The position numbers and the translations under genes were made by a program. This document shows positions 24,663-33,975 of a DNA stretch of 34,752 nucleotides, one piece after another. The notes below the pieces were generated by a model, which was not told the origin of the DNA, did no database searches, and saw nothing but the letters and a program-made list of their open reading frames with translations. The stretch is taken from contig CAZDQE010000021.1 in assembly GCA_964507395.1 (NCBI GenBank), positions 1 to 34,752 on the forward strand. Reading direction: 5' to 3'. Source of the stretch: SIG575 sp964507395 (lineage in GTDB: Bacteria; Bacillota; Clostridia; Oscillospirales; Acutalibacteraceae). Positions within the stretch are counted from its first letter, which is position 1. Every line of letters starts with the position of its first letter.

Positions 24663-26399
24663 TCACTCCTCCCCTTTTATTGCATCAAATGCACAAAGCT
24701 GTTCGCAAACTCCGCAGCCTACACAGAGAGTTTCGTCAATGTGTGCTTTTTTATCGTGCATACTGATTGCGGGGCAACCCAGCTTCATGCACTTTTTACA
24801 GCTCTTACATTTATCTGTATCAACCTTAACAGGTTTCTTCGGTTTGACATATTTAAGAAGAACGCAGGGTCTTCTTGAAATAATAACCGAAGGCTCCTCT
24901 GCTTCAAGCTCTTCCTTAACTGCTTTATCACATTCCGGAAGATTGTAGGGGTCAACTACTCTGACTCTGTTTATACCGATTGCACGGCAGAAGGATTCAA
25001 GGTCAATTTTTGATGCAGGATCTCCCTTGATGGTGTAGCCTGTTGTGGGATTCTGCTGATGACCTGTCATGCCTGTAATTGAGTTGTCAAGAATAATAAC
25101 TGTTGAATTTGATGCGTTATATGCAATATTTACAAGACCCGTCATGCCTGAGTGCATAAACGTTGAGTCACCGATAACCGCAACAGATCTTTTCTCACCC
25201 TTTTCGCCCATAGCTTTATTAAAGCCGTGAAGTCCCGAAATTGATGCACCCATACAAAGAGTTGTATCAATTGCACCAAGGGGAAGCTGTGCACCGAGAG
25301 TATAGCAGCCGATATCACCGCTGACCGTTACCTTATTCTTTGAAAGAGTGTAGAACATACCTCTGTGAGGACAGCCTGCACACATTACGGGAGGACGGAT
25401 GGGAAGCGCAGTATCGGGAGAAATGCTCTCCTTCTTCTCAACTCCGAGAACCTCTGCAATAGTTTTCTGCGAATATTCTCCGATGTTTGTAAAGAGATTC
25501 TTTCCCTCAACCTCAATGCCGTTGTTTCTGCAGTGAGTTTCAATAATTCCGTCAAGCTCTTCAATGACAATAAGCTTTTTTACCTTGCTTGCAAAATCCT
25601 TGATTTTCTCTACGGGCAAGGGATGTACCATTCCGATTTTGAGGACACTGACTTCCCCGCCGAAAATTTCTTTTACATACTGGTATGATGCGCCTGACGT
25701 AATAATACCTAGGTCCGTTCCGCCCATTTCCGCTTTGTTGAACTCATCGCTTTCGGAAATCTCTTTGCGGAGAAGCTCTGTTCTCTCCTCAACAAAGGGA
25801 TGACGCTTTTTAGCATTACCCGGCATCATGACATACTTGCCGATATTTTTTTCGTATTCTTTATCTGCAATTTCTGCTCTTTCCGAAATTTCAACGATGC
25901 TCTGTGAATGAGCAATTCTTGTACACATACGGAGAATTACGGGAGTATCGTATTTTTCCGAAATTTCAAAAGCTCTCTTTGTAAACTCAAGGCTTTCCTT
26001 TGAATCTGCCGGCTCAAGCATTGGAACCTTTGCGGCGATTGCATAATGACGTGAATCCTGCTCGTTCTGAGATGAATGCATTCCGGGGTCGTCTGCAACA
26101 CAGATTACAAGACCGCCGTTTACGCCTGTGTAAGACATTGTAAAAAGCGGGTCTGCCGCAACGTTAAGACCTACGTGCTTCATTGCGCATGCGCTTCTTT
26201 TTCCGCCGAGAGATGCACCGAAGGCTACCTCCATTGCAACCTTTTCATTCGGTGCCCATTCGCAATAAATTTCATTATATTCGCTTGCAAATTCCGTGAT
26301 TTCCGTACTGGGTGTACCCGGATAACTCGAAACCACACCGCAGCCTGCCTCATAAAGGCCTCTGGCAACTGCTGCATTGCCTATCATAATCTCTTTCAA
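24663..26399 (-). CDS. iorA: indolepyruvate ferredoxin oxidoreductase, alpha subunit
   Basis: Large catalytic subunit of 578 residues. An N-terminal pyrimidine-binding domain starts GNAAVARGLYEAGCGVVSSY with the substrate loop PGTPSTEI. A central transketolase-like domain follows. The TPP-binding region has CAGCPHRGMF, GDIGCYTLG and GDSTFMHSGMTG. Two C-terminal [4Fe-4S] clusters of ferredoxin type follow: CKSCKKCMKLGCP and CVGCGVCEQLCA. Substrates are indolepyruvate, phenylpyruvate or 4-hydroxyphenylpyruvate, the transamination products of aromatic amino acids. Oxygen-sensitive, which fits a strict anaerobe. It sits three bp after the paaK copy 2 stop and five bp before iorB. Confidence 0.96.
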   Translation of the reverse strand: MKEIMIGNAAVARGLYEAGCGVVSSYPGTPSTEITEFASEYNEIYCEWAPNEKVAMEVAFGASLGGKRSACAMKHVGLNVAADPLFTMSYTGVNGGLVICVADDPGMHSSQNEQDSRHYAIAAKVPMLEPADSKESLEFTKRAFEISEKYDTPVILRMCTRIAHSQSIVEISERAEIADKEYEKNIGKYVMMPGNAKKRHPFVEERTELLRKEISESDEFNKAEMGGTDLGIITSGASYQYVKEIFGGEVSVLKIGMVHPLPVEKIKDFASKVKKLIVIEELDGIIETHCRNNGIEVEGKNLFTNIGEYSQKTIAEVLGVEKKESISPDTALPIRPPVMCAGCPHRGMFYTLSKNKVTVSGDIGCYTLGAQLPLGAIDTTLCMGASISGLHGFNKAMGEKGEKRSVAVIGDSTFMHSGMTGLVNIAYNASNSTVIILDNSITGMTGHQQNPTTGYTIKGDPASKIDLESFCRAIGINRVRVVDPYNLPECDKAVKEELEAEEPSVIISRRPCVLLKYVKPKKPVKVDTDKCKSCKKCMKLGCPAISMHDKKAHIDETLCVGCGVCEQLCAFDAIKGEE

Positions 26400-26402
26400 T
26401 CA

Positions 26403-27713
26403 TTATCCCTCATTTCTCTTGTCAACAATTCTTCTTGCTTTACCCTCGTATCTTTTGATTGAACGGGGAGCTACAAGCGATACCTTTGCACTGATACCGA
26501 GAACTGTTTTCAGCTTTGCTACTGCAAGGTTTCTCAGTTCTTCAAGCTTTGCGTAATTTTCAAGAAGTGACGCATCGTTGATTTCAATTCTGACCTCAAG
26601 ATAATCTGTGTAATTCTTTCTTGTAAGAACAAGCTCGTAGTGAGGTGAAATTCCGTCAATCTGAGCAAGTACACTTTCAATCTGCGATGGGAACACATTA
26701 ACACCGCGGATTTTGAGCATATCGTCTGCTCTGCCGCCGACTTTGTCCATTCTGCAATGTGTTCTTCCGCACTTACATGTATCGTAATTAAGCTTTGTAA
26801 TATCCTTTGTTCTGTAGCGGAGCATGGGGATACCCTCTTTTGTGAGAGTTGTTACAACAAGCTCCCCTTCTTCTCCCGCTCCGAGCTTTTCACCTGTTTC
26901 ACTGTTGATGATTTCAGGAAGGAAATGGTCCTCTGCAAAGTGGAGACCGTCTCTTTCAACACATTCGCCTGAAACACCCGGTCCCATAAGCTCGCTCATG
27001 CCGTAGTTGTCAGTTGAGAAAAGTCCGAAACCTTTTTCAATCTTGTCACGAAGCTCCATTGTGCATCCCTCAGAACCGAAAAGTCCGATTCTCAGCTTCA
27101 GTTCATCGTTTGTAATGCCCATGTCGTGAGCAACCTCGCTCATATACATGGCGTATGACGGCGTGCTGATGAGAACTGTCGTTCCGAAATCCTTGAGAAG
27201 CATTGCCTGCTTTTCTGTATTACCGCTTGAAACGGGAATAACTGCACAGCCTAATTTTTCAAGACCGTAGTGAAGTCCCAGTGCTCCCGTGAAAAGTCCG
27301 TAGCCGAAGGAAATCTGTGCCACGTCTTCATCCGTAACACCGACTGCCGCTGAAAGACGTGCAACACAGTCACTCCAGTTATTTATATCATTTCTTGTAT
27401 AGCCTACAACGGTAGGCTTACCTGTTGTTCCGCTTGATGCGTGAATACGGACAATATCCTTCATCTTTGCACCGAAAAGACCGTAGGGATAGTTATCTCT
27501 GATATCATCCTTTGTTGTAAAGGGTATGTACTGAATATCTGAAAGGCTTTTGATTTTCTCTGCAGTTACACCTGCTTTACCGAGTCTTTCAGCGTAAAAC
27601 GGTACATTCCTGATACTGTAATCGACTATCCGTTTAAGTCTTTCAAGCTGAAGCTCATCTATCTGCTTCCTTGACATCGTTTCGATGTCTTTCTGAAAAA
27701 AGTTTTCTTTCAT
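26403..27713 (-). CDS. paaK: phenylacetate-CoA ligase family enzyme (copy 2)
   Basis: AMP-forming ligase of 436 residues, homologous to the product of 22754-24052. It has HASSGTTGKP, NYGMSELMGPGVSGEC, MLRYRTKDIT, MLKIRGVNVFPSQIE and a terminal YEGKARRIVDKR. Differences from copy 1 in the middle of the protein (for example SEGCTMELRDKIEKGF) suggest different aryl-acid preference. GAAGGA precedes the ATG by about seven bases. It lies directly upstream of iorA (gap 3 bp) and 15 bp after the symporter gene. Having two ligases flank iorAB suggests separate acids or separate directions of catalysis. Confidence 0.92.
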   Translation of the reverse strand: MKENFFQKDIETMSRKQIDELQLERLKRIVDYSIRNVPFYAERLGKAGVTAEKIKSLSDIQYIPFTTKDDIRDNYPYGLFGAKMKDIVRIHASSGTTGKPTVVGYTRNDINNWSDCVARLSAAVGVTDEDVAQISFGYGLFTGALGLHYGLEKLGCAVIPVSSGNTEKQAMLLKDFGTTVLISTPSYAMYMSEVAHDMGITNDELKLRIGLFGSEGCTMELRDKIEKGFGLFSTDNYGMSELMGPGVSGECVERDGLHFAEDHFLPEIINSETGEKLGAGEEGELVVTTLTKEGIPMLRYRTKDITKLNYDTCKCGRTHCRMDKVGGRADDMLKIRGVNVFPSQIESVLAQIDGISPHYELVLTRKNYTDYLEVRIEINDASLLENYAKLEELRNLAVAKLKTVLGISAKVSLVAPRSIKRYEGKARRIVDKRNEG

Positions 27714-27728
27714 TTCACGTTTCCTTCT

Positions 27729-29260
27729 TTATTTTTGTTTGAGCATATGCTTGCTCTTTACCTTAACCTCTTCATCGTAACATTCAAACATTTTATCAAC
27801 CTTATTTTTATCAACAGTTTTCTGAGTGAGAAGGCTGACAACAGGCACTACCACGAAACCGACAAGCATTGCAAGAACACCTGCATTAATCGGTGACTGA
27901 AGAAGCTCGGGGAAAATACTCTTGCATGTCATATTGAGAACCATAATTCCCGCACCTACAACAAAATTCACATAAACCGCTGCCTTTGTTGTCTTTTTCC
28001 AATAAAGACCGAAAAGGAAAGGAGCAAGGAACGCACCTGCAAGTGCACCCCATGAAATACCCATAAGCTGTGCAATAAAAGTAACAGAAGATTTCGCCTG
28101 AATAACCGCAATTACTGCTGACACAATAATAAAGAATACTACGAACAATCTCATTATAGACAATTTTGACTTTTCTTTCAAGCCGTTTTTACTGAGAGGC
28201 TCAATAAAATCAAGAGTAATTGTTGAGCTTGATGTAAGAACAAGTGATGAAAGCGTTGACATTGATGCCGAAAGCACAAGAATTACAACAATTGCAATAA
28301 GTATTTCAGGCAAGTCGCTGAGCATTGCGGGAATAATACTGTCATAGATAACTGCTCCTTCTGCTGAATACTCGATTTTGTCGCCGAAGAGTCTGCCGAA
28401 ACCGCCGAGGAAATAACATCCGCCTGCAACGATAAGAGCAAAAACAGTTGAAACAACAGTACCTGTTTTGATTGACCTTTCATCTTTGATTGCGTAAAAT
28501 TTACCAACCATCTGAGGAAGTCCCCATGTGCCGAGAGAGGTCAGAATGACAACTCCTATAAGATTTACAAGGTCAGGTCCGAAGAAGGACGTAAATGCAC
28601 CTGCCTGTTCTGAGTTTTCAGCAGAAATCAGCGAAAGAGCTTCAACAGCCTCTGTAAAGCCGCCCTGAGTTTTAAGAACAGCCAGCACAACAGCAATAAT
28701 ACCGAAAATCATTATAATACCCTGAATGAGGTCATTTACTGCAGTTGCCATATATCCGCCTACAACTACATAGATACCCGTAAGCGCAGCCATCGCAACG
28801 ACACAGACAGTATAGTCGATGTTGAAAGCCATACCGAAAAGTCTTGAAAGTCCGTTGAAAAGCGATGCGGTATAAGGAATGAGGAAAATGAAAACAAGCA
28901 CTGATGCAAAAATCTTAAGTGCTTTACTGTCAAAACGGTTTCCGAAAAATTCGGGCATCGTTTTACTTGAAAGATGCTGTGTCATAACCCTTGTTCTTCT
29001 GCCTAAAGCGTTCCATGCAAAAAGGGAACCGATAAAAGCATNNNNNNNNNNCCGTATTTCCAGCCGAACTGACCAGCGTATCCGACAAAAATAACAGCAG
29101 AGAAATACGATGTTCCGTAGCTGAAAGCCGTAAGCCACGGGCCGACGCTTCTGCCGCCGAGAACGAAGCCGTTAACATCTGTTGCCGAACGGCGGCAATA
29201 AAATCCTACGCCGACCATGACCGCAACAAAAACTACAAGAAACAATACTTTTACTAACAT
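27729..29260 (-). CDS. sodium:solute symporter (SSS family), interrupted by an assembly gap
   Basis: Na+-coupled transporter with about 12 membrane helices. The N-terminal part (before the gap) ends SAVIFVGYAGQFGWKY and the C-terminal part resumes AFIGSLFAWNALGRRTRVMT, both conserved SSS segments around helices 2 to 3. The ten Ns at 29042-29051 leave the two halves in different frames. The family pattern (FGWK(f/y)G...GNAFIGS) implies that about nine more residues are missing, so the true gap is nearer 29 bases and the gene is probably intact. I start at ATG 29260, nine bases after TGGAG; the upstream in-frame ATGs at 29269 and 29275 overlap that site. First gene of the iorAB operon, so an aromatic amino acid or aryl-acid is a plausible cargo. 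Confidence 0.85.
29042..29051. other. run of ten N (assembly gap)
   Basis: Ten unknown bases inside the symporter gene. Reading frame on the two sides differs, so the real length is congruent to 2 modulo 3 rather than ten. Confidence 0.97.
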
Positions 29261-29281
29261 TTTGTTCATCTCCATTTTTTA

Positions 29282-29310
29282 TTGACTTATTATGCAAAAC
29301 GATGTAAAAT
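29282..29310 (+). promoter_or_regulatory. promoter of the amidohydrolase to trmK unit
   Basis: TTGACT (29282-29287) and TAAAAT (29305-29310) with 17-base spacing, about 32 bases before the ATG at 29343. The divergent symporter operon must also start in this short region, but I see no equally good minus-strand promoter. Confidence 0.65.
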
Positions 29311-29342
29311 TAACATCGTGGAGTAAAGAAAGAAGGATAAAC

Positions 29343-30164
29343 ATGATTATTGATTTTCACACTCACATTTTTCCTGACAAAATAGCAGCAGCAACAGTTG
29401 AAAAGCTTAAAAGCTATCTCTGCGATGCCGGCGAAGAATGTGCCGCATATACTGACGGAACGCTGTCTTCTCTCAAAGCTTCTATGAAGACGTCGGGTGT
29501 TGATACGAGCGTTATTCTGCCTGTAGTGACAAACCCGAAGCAGTTTGACAGCATCAACAGATTTTCTGCCGAAACTGACGGCAAAGACGGAATTATCGCT
29601 TTCGGCGGAATACATCCCGATAACGAAAATCCCGAGGAAAAACTTGATTTCATTAAATCCCTCGGTCTTAAAGGAATCAAGCTTCATCCCGATTATCAGG
29701 GCACATACGTAAATGATGAAAAATATATAAGAATCATCAGATATGCTGAAAAAATCGACCTTATCACACTAATCCACGCAGGATACGACGTTCTTTCCCC
29801 CGATAACATTCACTGCACACCTGACAGAGCTCTTGACATGCTAAAAAAAGTTGAGGCTAAGGAAAACAATAAAATTATTCTCGCTCATCTCGGCGGATAC
29901 AAGGGGGCTGATGAAAGCTTTGAAAAGCTTTGCGGTCAGAACGTATGGCTTGATACAAGCTATGTTCTTAATAAAATACCTTCCGCGCTTCTTGTTAAAA
30001 TGTTTGAGAAGCACGGCTTTGACAGGCTTCTTTTTGCAAGCGACTCGCCGTGGGGCGACCAGAAAAGCTTTGTTGAAACTTTAAAGGCTCTTGACATTTC
30101 AGAAAAAAACAAACAAAAGATTTTCTGTAAAAATGCTGAACGCTTACTCGCTTTAAGCCTTTAA
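29343..30164 (+). CDS. metal-dependent amidohydrolase (Amidohydro_2 family)
   Basis: TIM-barrel hydrolase or decarboxylase of 273 residues. Metal-binding HxH is in MIIDFHTHIFPD (H6, H8), with GIKLHPDYQG, LIHAGYD and ILAHLGGYKG supplying further His ligands, and LFASDSPWGDQ giving the catalytic Asp near the C-terminus. I start at ATG 29343, six bases after AGAAGG; the frame extends to 29292 but without a site. The family includes aminocarboxymuconate-semialdehyde-decarboxylase-like and TIM-barrel esterase-like enzymes, so the reaction cannot be deduced. It heads a plus-strand unit diverging from the aryl-acid operon. Confidence 0.85.
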   Translation: MIIDFHTHIFPDKIAAATVEKLKSYLCDAGEECAAYTDGTLSSLKASMKTSGVDTSVILPVVTNPKQFDSINRFSAETDGKDGIIAFGGIHPDNENPEEKLDFIKSLGLKGIKLHPDYQGTYVNDEKYIRIIRYAEKIDLITLIHAGYDVLSPDNIHCTPDRALDMLKKVEAKENNKIILAHLGGYKGADESFEKLCGQNVWLDTSYVLNKIPSALLVKMFEKHGFDRLLFASDSPWGDQKSFVETLKALDISEKNKQKIFCKNAERLLALSL

Positions 30165-30232
30165 AACATCATGGTAATAAAGCTATTATAACAGAGTAAC
30201 ATTAAAATATCAAGTCTTTATGAGGTTTTAGG

Positions 30233-30910
30233 ATGACACATATTCAGGAAAAGCTTTTTTTAGTTTGCGATGAGAAATACAAGGCTTTCAATTCAAAGCT
30301 GATACCGAATATTTCCCGTGATGTTCAAATCGGCGTCAGAGTACCCGACATCCGCCGCATTGCGAAGGAAATCAGAAACACTGAGGAAGCCAAAAATTTT
30401 CTTAATGCACTTCCTCACAAATATTTTGAAGAAAACAACCTTCACGGATATCTGCTTGAAGACATAAAAGATTTTGACGAAGCGATTGCTCTTACAGAAA
30501 AATTTCTGCCCTTCATTGACAACTGGGCAACCTGCGACACAATAAGTCCGAAGGTATTCAAAAAAAATCTTCCCGCTTTGTATGACAAAATTAAAGTCTG
30601 GCTCATGTCAGATGATACATACACAATCCGCTTCGGCGTGAATATGCTGATGAAATTTTTTCTCGATGAAAATTTCAGCGCTGAGGTTCTCAGACTCGTT
30701 GCAGAAATAAAAAGCGAAGAATATTACGTAAACATGGTAAGAGCATGGTTTTTTGCAACAGCCATGGCTAAACAAAGAGAACAAACTCTCCCCTATCTGA
30801 GAGATAAAAAATTAGACAAACTGACTCACAACAAAACTATTCAGAAATGCACAGAAAGCTACAGAATTTCAAAAGAAGATAAAAAAATACTCAAGGAGAT
30901 GAAACTATGA
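30233..30910 (+). CDS. AlkD-like DNA alkylation repair protein
   Basis: HEAT-like-repeat DNA glycosylase of 225 residues, related to AlkD, which removes cationic N3- and N7-alkylated purines. Family segments include RVPDIRRIAKEI, FIDNWATCDTISPK (with the conserved Trp and Asp pair of the active cleft), TIRFGVNMLMKFFLDE and YYVNMVRAWFFATAM (a further conserved Trp). Length is normal. It begins 68 bp after the amidohydrolase gene and its TGA overlaps the sulfatase ATG by four bases, so it is in the same transcript despite the unrelated role. Confidence 0.9.
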   Translation: MTHIQEKLFLVCDEKYKAFNSKLIPNISRDVQIGVRVPDIRRIAKEIRNTEEAKNFLNALPHKYFEENNLHGYLLEDIKDFDEAIALTEKFLPFIDNWATCDTISPKVFKKNLPALYDKIKVWLMSDDTYTIRFGVNMLMKFFLDENFSAEVLRLVAEIKSEEYYVNMVRAWFFATAMAKQREQTLPYLRDKKLDKLTHNKTIQKCTESYRISKEDKKILKEMKL

Positions 30911-32892
30911 AAATTCAAATTGACAAAAGCACTAAAAAATTCCCTGTATTCATCGGTACCATCGGCTTATTGGCGGCAATAGCACTGCTCGTTTTACAGC
31001 TAAATCTGGTTGCTGTTGTAAACGCAGCTTACCTGATGATCGCGGCACTGGTTATATTCTTAGGTGTGATCATAAAGAAAAAACTGTATCTGCCCATGCT
31101 TGCAGGCTACGGGCTTTCCCTCCTCGGAATTATTACATATTTCGTTGTCCGGGGCGCAGACGCAGGCTTCGGCGCTTTCACATCAGGTCTTGCAGGCTTT
31201 TCCTCTGAAGCAAATTCACTCCTTACGGGCGAAGGAAATTTCTTAACAAGACTTTGCGGCAACCTTCTTATTGCTCTTCCTGTAATTCTTCTCGGAATTC
31301 TTCTTTATATCTTTGCAAAAAACGGAAAGAAGATTCTGTCAAAAATATCCTCATTTTTCCTTGTGATTTTCTCGGTAGTGTTTCTGCTCACAATGAATCT
31401 CCGCTCAGAGCCTAACACCGAAAGACTCTGGGAAGGTCATGATGACTACCTCAAAGGTGTTGACAAAAACAAAACAAAAGAAAATTCACCTAATGTTCTT
31501 TTCATTCTCATGGACGATTTGGGTTACGGCGATATTTCCTTAAACGGTGCAATTTATGACACTCCCAACATTGACTCGATCGGTGAGGAAGGCGCTGAGC
31601 TTACAAACTTCTATTCAAGCTATTCTGTATGCTCACCTGCACGTTTTGCGGCTTTAACAGGCAGATATCCTTACAGAGGTTATGCTGACAATGTAATTTA
31701 TCCGACCGTCAATACAATTTCTCCCTTTGCATCAACGCGGCTTTTCAACTCAATCGAAATGGGTGCAAACGTTGACGGCATGCTGGGCGACGAAATCACA
31801 ATTGCAGAAGTTTTCAAAGCAGCAGGATATTCAACAGGTGCTTTCGGCAAATGGCATCTTGGCGATTACGGCGAATATCTTCCCACAAATCAGGGCTTTG
31901 ACTATTTCTACGGCAGTCACCATGTAAACGACATGACTCCCTTCTACCATGTAACGGAAGAAAACGGCGAATGGGAAATCGTACACGGAACTGATGAACT
32001 CAAAGACCAGAAGGATGCCACAAAGCTTATCCATGAAGAAATAACAGAGTGGGTCACAGACACAGTAACATCTTCCGACGAGCCTTTCTTCGCCTACTAT
32101 GCATCTCCCTGGCCTCATGCTCCCGTATATGTAGGTGACGAATTTGACGGTGCAACAGGTATGGGCACTTATGCTGACTGCGTAACTGAATTTGACTATT
32201 ACTTAGGCGAGCTTTTCAATACACTTGAAGAATTGGGTGAGCTTGATAACACGATCATTATCTTCACAAGCGACAACGGCCCCGCTCTTCAGGGTTCTAC
32301 AAACGAGCTCAGAGGCGGAAAATATCTTGCTTACGAAGGCGGTCAGAAGGTTCCCTTCCTCATCCGATGGGATAACGGTGATGTTTTTGAAAAAGGTTCA
32401 AGCTTTGACGAAAGTGCAACACTTGTTGACCTTTTCCCCACGCTTATACAGATGTGCGGTATTACAGGCAGCGGCGAAGAAAACTATCTGCCTGCTGACA
32501 GAGAAATTGACGGAACATCAATGCTTCCGATTTTCAAAGAAGAGACACCAATCCACACAAGCGAAAATCCCATTCTTCACATGAAGCGTGAAAAATTAAA
32601 AGCGATTCAATATGCTGTTCCTACAGACGCTCTTCTTACCGAATATTCCGATTATGACTTTGACGTTCTCAAAAACAACGACTATGTTCAGTTCAAATAT
32701 TTCAGGAATATCCAGAACGACAACTCTGCTTTCTTTGACAAATTCCGTAAGAACTGGCTTCATATTCTTACTGATGACAGCGGTGAAAACTATAACAGAG
32801 CAAATGTTTATCCCACGGTTGCCGAAGAAATGAACGAGAAAATGAGCGAGATTATGGCAGCATTCCAATCAAACAGAAGAGGTATAAAATAA
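30907..32892 (+). CDS. membrane-anchored Cys-type sulfatase
   Basis: A 661-residue fusion of an N-terminal membrane domain and a C-terminal sulfatase. Five hydrophobic segments lie at about 12-33, 38-56, 60-82, 115-137 and 146-164. The sulfatase domain starts at about 196 with NVLFILMDDLGYGDISLNG (metal Asp 203, 204). The active-site signature VCSPARFAALTGRYP places the formylglycine precursor at C242 in the C-x-P-x-R consensus. Later metal and sulfate residues are in FGKWHLGDYG and FTSDNGPALQG. The maturase needed to convert C242 is encoded directly downstream, sharing one base. Substrate (host glycan or other sulfated ester) is unknown. The five-TM plus sulfatase-fold layout resembles LtaS, but LtaS uses Thr and lacks this motif. 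Confidence 0.92.
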   Translation: MKIQIDKSTKKFPVFIGTIGLLAAIALLVLQLNLVAVVNAAYLMIAALVIFLGVIIKKKLYLPMLAGYGLSLLGIITYFVVRGADAGFGAFTSGLAGFSSEANSLLTGEGNFLTRLCGNLLIALPVILLGILLYIFAKNGKKILSKISSFFLVIFSVVFLLTMNLRSEPNTERLWEGHDDYLKGVDKNKTKENSPNVLFILMDDLGYGDISLNGAIYDTPNIDSIGEEGAELTNFYSSYSVCSPARFAALTGRYPYRGYADNVIYPTVNTISPFASTRLFNSIEMGANVDGMLGDEITIAEVFKAAGYSTGAFGKWHLGDYGEYLPTNQGFDYFYGSHHVNDMTPFYHVTEENGEWEIVHGTDELKDQKDATKLIHEEITEWVTDTVTSSDEPFFAYYASPWPHAPVYVGDEFDGATGMGTYADCVTEFDYYLGELFNTLEELGELDNTIIIFTSDNGPALQGSTNELRGGKYLAYEGGQKVPFLIRWDNGDVFEKGSSFDESATLVDLFPTLIQMCGITGSGEENYLPADREIDGTSMLPIFKEETPIHTSENPILHMKREKLKAIQYAVPTDALLTEYSDYDFDVLKNNDYVQFKYFRNIQNDNSAFFDKFRKNWLHILTDDSGENYNRANVYPTVAEEMNEKMSEIMAAFQSNRRGIK

Positions 32893-33971
32893 TGCCTCCT
32901 CTGTCTATTATGATTAAACCTGCATCGAGCCTTTGCAACCTTAACTGCAGATATTGCTTCTACCATGATGTTGCAGAAAACAGAGAAGAAAAAAATCTCG
33001 GAATCATGAAAAGTGAAACTGCAGAAAATCTGATCACATCAGCTCTTGCGTTTGCTGACGGCTGCTCTGTTGCATTTGCTTTTCAAGGCGGTGAGCCGCT
33101 CATTGCAGGCAAAAAGTATTTTGAAAATTTCGTCTCACTCGTTGAAAAATACAACAGTAAGAATTCCGAAATTTTCTACTCAGTCCAGACAAACGGCTTA
33201 CTTGTTGACGGGGAATGGGCAGAGTTTTTCACAAAAAACAGGTTTCTGGTGGGACTCAGTCTTGACGGCGACAGAGAAGCAAACAAATTCCGCATTGACA
33301 ACGAGGGACAAAGCAGATTTTTCCAAACGCTTACTGCGGCAAAAATACTTGAAAGCAAGAAAACCGAATTCAATATTCTTTCTGTTGTGACAGGCGTAAA
33401 TGCCGTAAGAATTGATAAAATTTATTCTTATTTCAAGCAGAAAGGCTTCAGATATCTGCAATTTATCCCCTGCTTAAGACCTTTCGGAAGCAATGAAAAA
33501 TCAGAGCTTTACATGACAAACGAGGATTATGAATATTTTCTCATTCATGCCTTTAATCTGTATGTAAAAGACTTTGTAAGAAATGAGTATGTGAGCATAA
33601 GACAGTTCGATAATTATGTACGGCTTTATCTCGGTGACAGAGCAGAACAGTGCGGTATGTGCGGTCACTGCACTCATCAGTTCGTCTGTGAGGGAAACGG
33701 CAATATATACCCTTGCGACTTTTACTGCACAGATGAATGGCTGTTGGGCAACATAAATGAATCTTCACTTGAAAGCATGGCGAATTCCGAAAAAGCAAAA
33801 GAGTTTATCAGAGAAAGCTTGCCTGTGCCCGAAAAGTGCAAAAAATGCCCGTATTACGGTCTTTGCCGTGCAGGCGGATGCAAGCGAAGCCGTGAAGATA
33901 CAGACTACTGCGAAGCGTACAAAGGCTTTTTTAAGGCATGCTTGCCTTTATTCAGAATGTTCGGGAAGTGA
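32892..33971 (+). CDS. anaerobic sulfatase-maturating enzyme (radical SAM)
   Basis: Radical SAM enzyme of 359 residues that oxidises the sulfatase active-site Cys to C-alpha-formylglycine in the cytosol without oxygen. The SAM cluster motif is SSLCNLNCRYCFYHD (C15, C19, C22). FAFQGGEPLIAG is the glycine-rich SAM site. The C-terminal SPASM region carries two auxiliary [4Fe-4S] clusters through CGMCGHC, the Cys of VCEGNGNIYPCDFYC, CKKCPYYGLC and GGC. Length fits anSMEs. The start codon shares one base with the stop of the sulfatase gene (TAATG), strong evidence that the two products work together. Confidence 0.93.
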   Translation: MPPLSIMIKPASSLCNLNCRYCFYHDVAENREEKNLGIMKSETAENLITSALAFADGCSVAFAFQGGEPLIAGKKYFENFVSLVEKYNSKNSEIFYSVQTNGLLVDGEWAEFFTKNRFLVGLSLDGDREANKFRIDNEGQSRFFQTLTAAKILESKKTEFNILSVVTGVNAVRIDKIYSYFKQKGFRYLQFIPCLRPFGSNEKSELYMTNEDYEYFLIHAFNLYVKDFVRNEYVSIRQFDNYVRLYLGDRAEQCGMCGHCTHQFVCEGNGNIYPCDFYCTDEWLLGNINESSLESMANSEKAKEFIRESLPVPEKCKKCPYYGLCRAGGCKRSREDTDYCEAYKGFFKACLPLFRMFGK

Positions 33972-33975
33972 TTAC

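Noticed and set aside
29003..29275. Separate short gene or pseudogene at the symporter N-terminus
   Set aside because: The apparent break comes from the ten-N gap; both halves match consecutive parts of one SSS transporter.
30907..32892. Lipoteichoic acid synthase (LtaS)
   Set aside because: The helices resemble LtaS layout, but the active site is CSPAR and an anSME is coupled, which identify a true sulfatase.
33757..33975. Longer start for trmK inside the maturase gene
   Set aside because: This part runs through the SPASM coding region in another frame; the family N-terminus begins at the TTG at 33976, four bases after the maturase stop.
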